Of a DNA stretch of 18,616 nt, positions 14,691 to 18,616 are shown piece by piece (the stretch's first letter is position 1; each line of letters opens with the position of its first letter). Under the pieces are notes generated by a model. The model did not search any database and had not been told where the DNA came from. It saw only the letters and a list, made by a program, of their open reading frames with translations. This DNA is from Anammoximicrobium sp032229885 (GTDB taxonomy: Bacteria > Planctomycetota > Planctomycetia > Pirellulales > Pirellulaceae), in contig JAVYAJ010000316.1 of assembly GCA_032229885.1 (NCBI GenBank), forward strand, positions 1-18,616, in the 5' to 3' direction. A program made the position numbers and the translations under genes.

Positions 14691-15479
14691 CTGCGACGCG
14701 GCTGGCTGCGCGACCTCGATGACCGACGTGCCCCGATTGCCGACGCGCCCCGTTTGTGCGCGATCCAAGCCACGGCCCCTTGGAGCCCTTTCTCCACGCG
14801 GCTTTGCCGTCGCGATGACGAGGGACGAGCACGCGACATCCGCCGTGCGCGACGCTGGGCCGCGGCGCACACGATCCGTGTTCGGTTTCCCGACGCATCG
14901 AGCGACAAGGCATCTCGCCTTGGCCGGCCGCCTCGCGCCATCCAAACGCCGCGCTCTCGCCTACGCGACGACTCGGCCGTTCTGACGACCCAACCCGCGC
15001 TCGCGGACCGGCGCACGTTACGACCAAATTCGATCCCGCTCGCACGAAGCTCTTGACCTGCCGACAATCGCAGCCCCCAACGCGGTTTTTTTCGAGTCTT
15101 CGATGCGAGTCGTCGGTGCAAGTGGCATACGCCGCGCGCCCATGATATACACTGGTTGCGCCTTGATCGGATATACCTTGGGTGCGGGCCGCGGGTGTGT
15201 CAGCAACGGAGCCGACGGGAGGAGGTCGGGCGAGACGCGGCCGTTCGTCCCGACGCACAGGCTTCGACAGCCGTCCGGCGATCGCGTCTCGTCCGTCGAA
15301 AACGACTGGCCGTGGGGAGACGGCGGTGCGGGAGCAAAGACGGGTGTAATGTGGGGGCCGCCGGTGACGCCGCGCTATGGCGAACGCCGAGGCCTTGAGC
15401 AAAAGTGAAACCCAGCACTCGAGCGATGTACGGGCGTGCGGCGCCGAGGTTTGTGTCGAAAAAGCAGGAGACCATAGCC
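14691..15479. other. Large non-coding gap after dnaA
   Basis: About 790 bases with no supported gene. A 249-codon minus-strand frame (15402-14653) spans it, but it is arginine/alanine/serine-rich, matches no family and overlaps the dnaA end. Around the dnaA stop, AGGTCG (14680-14685) and CGACCT (14711-14716) could form a loose hairpin. Two GATATAC words (about 15143 and 15169) make an AT-rich patch that might hold the promoter of the next gene, but no clean -35/-10 pair was found. Confidence 0.45.
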
Positions 15480-16916
15480 ATGTCGCATCACGTGCGTCGT
15501 ACGTTTCTGAAGCGTGCCGCTCTCGGCGGGTTGGCCACGACGTTCGCGATCGGAGGCACGAAGGCTTCCGGACGCGTGCTGGGCGCCAGCGACCGCGTTC
15601 GCATCGCCGTGGCTGGGATCAACGGGCGCGGGCAGACGCATCTGACCGGCTTTGGGCAGATGCCTGACGTCGAGGTCGCCTATTTGGTGGATCCAGACAG
15701 CCGGTTATTCGCCTCGCGGAGCAAGATCGTCGAGCAACGGGCAGGCAATACGCCCACGTGCGTCCAGGACATCCGGCGGGCGTTGGACGATGGGAACCTG
15801 GACGCGGTGTCGATCGTCACGCCAAACCATTGGCACGCGCTAATGGGGATTTGGGCCTGCCAGGCTGGCAAGGACGTGTATGTGGAAAAGCCTTGCAGCC
15901 ATACGCTCGTCGAAGGACGTCGGCTCGTCGAAGCGGCACGCCGATATGACCGCATTGTGCAAAATGGCGTCCAACGGCGATCGGACCCGCAATGGGCGAG
16001 TCTGATCGCCGACGTACGAAACGGAAAATACGGCAAGCTGCTGGTCTCGTACGGCTACGCGAGCCGGACTCGAGACAGCATTGGAATGGCGCCGCCACAG
16101 GATCCGCCGACGGGCCTGGATTTCGATCTGTGGCTCGGACCCGCGGCCGTCCAGCCGTTTCGGAGAAACTTGGTGCATTACAATTGGCATTGGCGGTGGG
16201 AGTTCGGCGACGGCGAGATCGGCAACATGGGATCGCACTCGATGGATGTCTGTCGTTGGGCGCTGCCCGACGACGTCGTCCCGCGGGGCGTCGTGAGCCT
16301 CGGGGGACGCTTTGGCTATCAGGATCAAGGCGAGACGCCCAACACGCAGTTGACCGTGATCGATTGCGGCGAGGCGACGGTGATTCTCGAGAATCGGGGG
16401 CGGATCGACGCCGATGAATGGAAGATCACCAACGAGTTCTACACCGATGAAGGTGTCGTCCGCGATGGACGCTTTTTCGCCAAGGGCAAGGGCGATGGCG
16501 TTCCCATCGAAAATCCGCCGACGCCCGGTGTTCCGGAACAGGGGCCGCGACACATGCGTAACTTTATCGATTGCGTCCGCAGCCGCAAACGTGACGAGTT
16601 ACATGCCGAGATCCTCGACGGGCATCGGTCAGTGCTCTTGTCTCATTTGGGCAACATTTCTTTTCGCGTCGGCCAAGACGTGCCTTTCAGCCATTTCAGC
16701 CAACCATTCACGGGGGACGAGGTCGTCCGACGGTCGTTCGAGGATATGAAACGTCATCTCGTGATCAAGGGTTTGGGACGCGATGCGACGCCCTGTCGCC
16801 TCGGCAGGAACCTACGATTTGACGCCCGGGCCGAGAAGTTCGTAAACGACGCCGAAGCCGACCGGCTGTTGACCCGGCAGTATCGCGCGCCATTTGTGGC
16901 CCCCGACAAGGTGTAA
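15480..16916 (+). CDS. Tat-signal Gfo/Idh/MocA family oxidoreductase
   Basis: 478 residues with a Tat signal at the very N-terminus: VRRTFLKRA at 5-13, then a hydrophobic GGLATTFAIGG. The Rossmann start RIAVAGINGRG is at 41-51. PNHWHALMGIWACQAGKDVYVEKP runs from 115 to 138 (EKP 136-138), a form common in exported planctomycete members. The second-domain motif is GNMGSHSMD (N249, H253), with Asn in place of the usual Asp. The protein is longer than classical members because of an extended C-terminal half. AGGAG 10 bases upstream supports the ATG at 15480, as does the Tat motif; the frame is open further upstream. It probably acts on sugars or glycosides outside the cytoplasmic membrane, but the substrate is unknown. 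Confidence 0.9.
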   Translation: MSHHVRRTFLKRAALGGLATTFAIGGTKASGRVLGASDRVRIAVAGINGRGQTHLTGFGQMPDVEVAYLVDPDSRLFASRSKIVEQRAGNTPTCVQDIRRALDDGNLDAVSIVTPNHWHALMGIWACQAGKDVYVEKPCSHTLVEGRRLVEAARRYDRIVQNGVQRRSDPQWASLIADVRNGKYGKLLVSYGYASRTRDSIGMAPPQDPPTGLDFDLWLGPAAVQPFRRNLVHYNWHWRWEFGDGEIGNMGSHSMDVCRWALPDDVVPRGVVSLGGRFGYQDQGETPNTQLTVIDCGEATVILENRGRIDADEWKITNEFYTDEGVVRDGRFFAKGKGDGVPIENPPTPGVPEQGPRHMRNFIDCVRSRKRDELHAEILDGHRSVLLSHLGNISFRVGQDVPFSHFSQPFTGDEVVRRSFEDMKRHLVIKGLGRDATPCRLGRNLRFDARAEKFVNDAEADRLLTRQYRAPFVAPDKV

Positions 16917-17071
16917 GCTGTCCCCGTCCGCACGCGGGACCGATGTACAGTGGCTGGATGCCCTGTGGTGAAGCCCGTACAGACGCCATCCGACGGGACA
17001 GCATTCGCAGCTCGACGACATCGGCCTTCGCCGTGTGACCTATACAATCGCAACGCTACTGGGAGCCATCA

Positions 17072-18211
17072 ATGAACATGTTTAATCGCCGCCATCTGTT
17101 GAGGACCGCGACCGCCACGAGCGCAGCTTTGCTCGCCGAACACTGGATTGGAAAGTCTGCGACGGGGGCCGACGCGTCGCGCGAAAAGATCAAAATTGGC
17201 CAGATCGGAACCGCTCACGAACATGCTTCGGCGAAAATGGCCACGTTTCGGAAGCTGGCCGATCAGTTCGAAGTCGTCGGGATCGCCGAGCCCGACCCGG
17301 ACCTGCGAAGACAGCACGAAAACGACCCTGTCTACCGCGGCTTGACGTGGATGAGCGTCGAGCAGTTGCTGCAGATCGAAGGGCTGCGAGCGGTGGCCGT
17401 CGAGGTCAGCTCGGGCGACGATCGCATCATGGACGTCACGGGGCGATGTATCGAAGCGGGAATGCACGTGCACCTGGACAAGCCGGGCGGGAAATCGTTT
17501 CGCGCGTTCAAAGACGTGCTCGACGAAGCCGGGCGGCGCAATCTGACGGTACAGCTCGGGTACATGTATCGAAACAACCCGGCCATCCAGTTCTGTCAGC
17601 GCGCGGTTCGCGAAGGCTGGCTGGGGCAGATCTTCGAGATCGATTGCGTCATGAACATCACGCACCCGGTGGGCTACCGGAAATATCTCGCGCAGTTTCG
17701 TGGGGGAACGATGTTCATCTTTGCTTGCCATCCGATCGATCTGGTCGTGAGCCTGATGGGCAAGCCGGATCGGATCACCGCTTATCCGCGGCAGACTCGA
17801 CGGGATGTGGGCATCGAGATGTGCGACAACGGGCTGATCATCTTCGAGTATCCGCAGACCACCGTCACGATTCGCACGGCTTCGCTCGAGGTCGAGGGAT
17901 ACAAACGGCGGCAACTGGTGGTGTGCGGTGATCAGGGGACGATCGACTTGCGGCCGTTGGAAAAATTCGACGCCCCGACTCCCCAACCACTCGAGCTGCG
18001 ACTTGTTTTGTCCCAGGACCGCGAGCCCTACAAGAAGGGCGCCCAGGAAGTCAGCTTTGCTCCGATGAAAGGCCGCTATGACGACCAGTTGATCGAGCTG
18101 GCGCAGATCATCCGCGGCGAGCGAACGAATCCCTATCCGCTGGAACACGAATTGCTGGTCCAACAATGCTTGCTCGAAGCCTGTGGCTATGAACCGGCTC
18201 AGACGAACTGA
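17072..18211 (+). CDS. Tat-signal Gfo/Idh/MocA family protein with altered active site
   Basis: 379 residues. The N-terminus MNMFNRRHLLRTA carries a twin-arginine motif (6-7) followed by ATSAALLAEHW. The Rossmann strand is KIGQIGTAHEHA at 41-52, where the GxGxxG is degenerate. The usual EKP is DKP at 136-138, keeping the lysine. The second-domain motif is FACHPID (F216, H220), with no aspartate four residues before the histidine. GGGAGCCATCA just before the ATG is a good ribosome site. It follows the previous oxidoreductase by 155 bases on the same strand and may be cotranscribed. It could be a dehydrogenase, or a non-redox hydrolase or lyase built on this fold as in GH109; the sequence does not decide. 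Confidence 0.87.
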   Translation: MNMFNRRHLLRTATATSAALLAEHWIGKSATGADASREKIKIGQIGTAHEHASAKMATFRKLADQFEVVGIAEPDPDLRRQHENDPVYRGLTWMSVEQLLQIEGLRAVAVEVSSGDDRIMDVTGRCIEAGMHVHLDKPGGKSFRAFKDVLDEAGRRNLTVQLGYMYRNNPAIQFCQRAVREGWLGQIFEIDCVMNITHPVGYRKYLAQFRGGTMFIFACHPIDLVVSLMGKPDRITAYPRQTRRDVGIEMCDNGLIIFEYPQTTVTIRTASLEVEGYKRRQLVVCGDQGTIDLRPLEKFDAPTPQPLELRLVLSQDREPYKKGAQEVSFAPMKGRYDDQLIELAQIIRGERTNPYPLEHELLVQQCLLEACGYEPAQTN

Positions 18212-18243
18212 GTGGCGGCAGCGAGCAGTGATGCGTGCCTGGA

Positions 18244-18263
18244 GGGACGCGCTCCGTCGCGTC
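18244..18263. repeat. Short hairpin repeat
   Basis: GGACGCG and CGCGTCC flank CTCCGT, a perfect 7-base stem within GGAGGGACGCGCTCCGTCGC. It starts about 33 bases after the last gene and may help end its transcript. Similar strings are recalled from planctomycete intergenic DNA. Confidence 0.5.
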
Positions 18264-18297
18264 CGGTGCGCGTTGGCACGGTCCGCCGCGTGCGCTC

Positions 18298-18362
18298 GTT
18301 GGCGGCCACGACAGAGCGTGGCCCTCCAGCGCGTTGGCGGCCATGACCGAGCGCGGCCCTCC
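18298..18362. repeat. Two 30-base direct repeats, each a hairpin
   Basis: Units at 18298-18327 and 18333-18362 (35-base period) both begin GTTGGCGGCCA and end GGCCCTCC, with three differences. The first contains GGCCACG and CGTGGCC as perfect arms around ACAGAG. They look like REP-type elements; no gene is associated. Confidence 0.7.
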
Positions 18363-18429
18363 GGCGTGGGATGGGCTTGGCTCGAGGCTGCGATCCAGGC
18401 TGATAAACTAGCGGGGCGGCAAGGCTAAC

Positions 18430-18504
18430 GCGGGCTAGCGCCCGCAACCCAACAGTGTACTGTATAGACCGGTGTGCCAGATGCGCGCACGATACGGACT
18501 AAGA
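18430..18504. repeat. Right copy of the edge repeat, preceded by a hairpin
   Basis: GCGGGC-TAGC-GCCCGC forms a 6-base stem at 18430-18445. From 18455 to 18504 the sequence aligns with 32-94 at the left edge but lacks the 11-base palindrome-making insertion. The orientation is the same as on the left. Confidence 0.6.
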
Positions 18505-18585
18505 CTTCAACAGCCAATAGCACGCGGTCGGGCAGCCCCGTTTGGATGCTGAATCTGTTTGGCCGAAGGCCTCCGATCACCGTAG

Positions 18586-18604
18586 CCTGGGGCAACGCCC
18601 CAGG
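18586..18604. repeat. Hairpin CCTGGGGC-AAC-GCCCCAGG
   Basis: A perfect 8-base stem with a 3-base loop, preceded by the small palindrome GGCC-GAA-GGCC (about 18561-18571). This type of CCTGGGGCAACGCCCCAGG string is recalled as a recurrent intergenic element in planctomycetes. The window ends 12 bases later. Confidence 0.6.
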
Positions 18605-18616
18605 GCTGACGCCGCG

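Noticed and set aside
14653..15402. 249-codon minus-strand frame filling the gap after dnaA
   Set aside because: It is Arg/Ala/Ser-rich without a domain, overlaps the 3' end of dnaA and has no clear ribosome site. It was treated as chance openness.
15103..15408. 101-codon plus-strand frame before the 15480 gene
   Set aside because: No ribosome site, no recognisable family, and a composition typical of non-coding GC-rich DNA.
17069..18166. 365-codon minus-strand open frame
   Set aside because: It is antisense to the last Gfo/Idh/MocA gene, which has a ribosome site, Tat signal and family motifs; the antisense product has none.

Overview
The window looks like chromosomal DNA from a planctomycete, probably of the Pirellulales type. 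Four things suggest this. The base composition is GC-rich. There is a 75-residue lysine-rich protein of the small basic family known as a signature of Planctomycetes, Verrucomicrobia and Chlamydiae (10268-10495). Tat-exported Gfo/Idh/MocA oxidoreductases recur alongside a secreted DUF1080 protein. Genes are loosely spaced, with REP-like hairpins between them. No rRNA, convincing tRNA, transposase, integrase, phage gene or CRISPR array was seen.

Left part (1-3600, minus strand): a degenerate repeat and a partial open frame run off the left edge. Then come ade (adenine deaminase) and hpt (hypoxanthine phosphoribosyltransferase), which overlap by 4 bases. Together they form a salvage unit: adenine to hypoxanthine to IMP. 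Just upstream on the same strand is a clear type A RNase P RNA gene, rnpB.

Middle (4097-9791): a cytoplasmic Gfo/Idh/MocA dehydrogenase with an intact K/D/H catalytic set converges on a minus-strand pair, a cation diffusion facilitator and a planctomycete-type hypothetical protein. The plus strand then carries a probable SRP RNA (ffs), a secreted DUF1080 (3-keto-disaccharide hydrolase-like) protein and a Tat-signal Gfo/Idh/MocA protein. The DUF1080 and Gfo/Idh/MocA genes fit the oxidise-then-eliminate route for glycoside breakdown through 3-keto sugars; that assignment is inference.

Right part (9792-18616): the small basic protein sits behind a good sigma70-type promoter with an unusually long leader. 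Next come a LarA-family (nickel-dependent 2-hydroxyacid racemase) homologue and a DnaA-family initiator with a 15-base tandem repeat in its linker. Two more Tat-signal Gfo/Idh/MocA proteins follow. The right edge holds several hairpin repeats and a degenerate copy of the repeat found at the left edge.

The window therefore mixes housekeeping genes (rnpB, ffs, dnaA, hpt) with the enlarged sugar-oxidoreductase repertoire typical of planctomycetes. The points most worth following up are the DUF1080/Gfo set, the active-site drift among the four Gfo paralogues, the SRP RNA with two competing folds, the long leader of the small basic protein, and the shared repeat at the two window ends.
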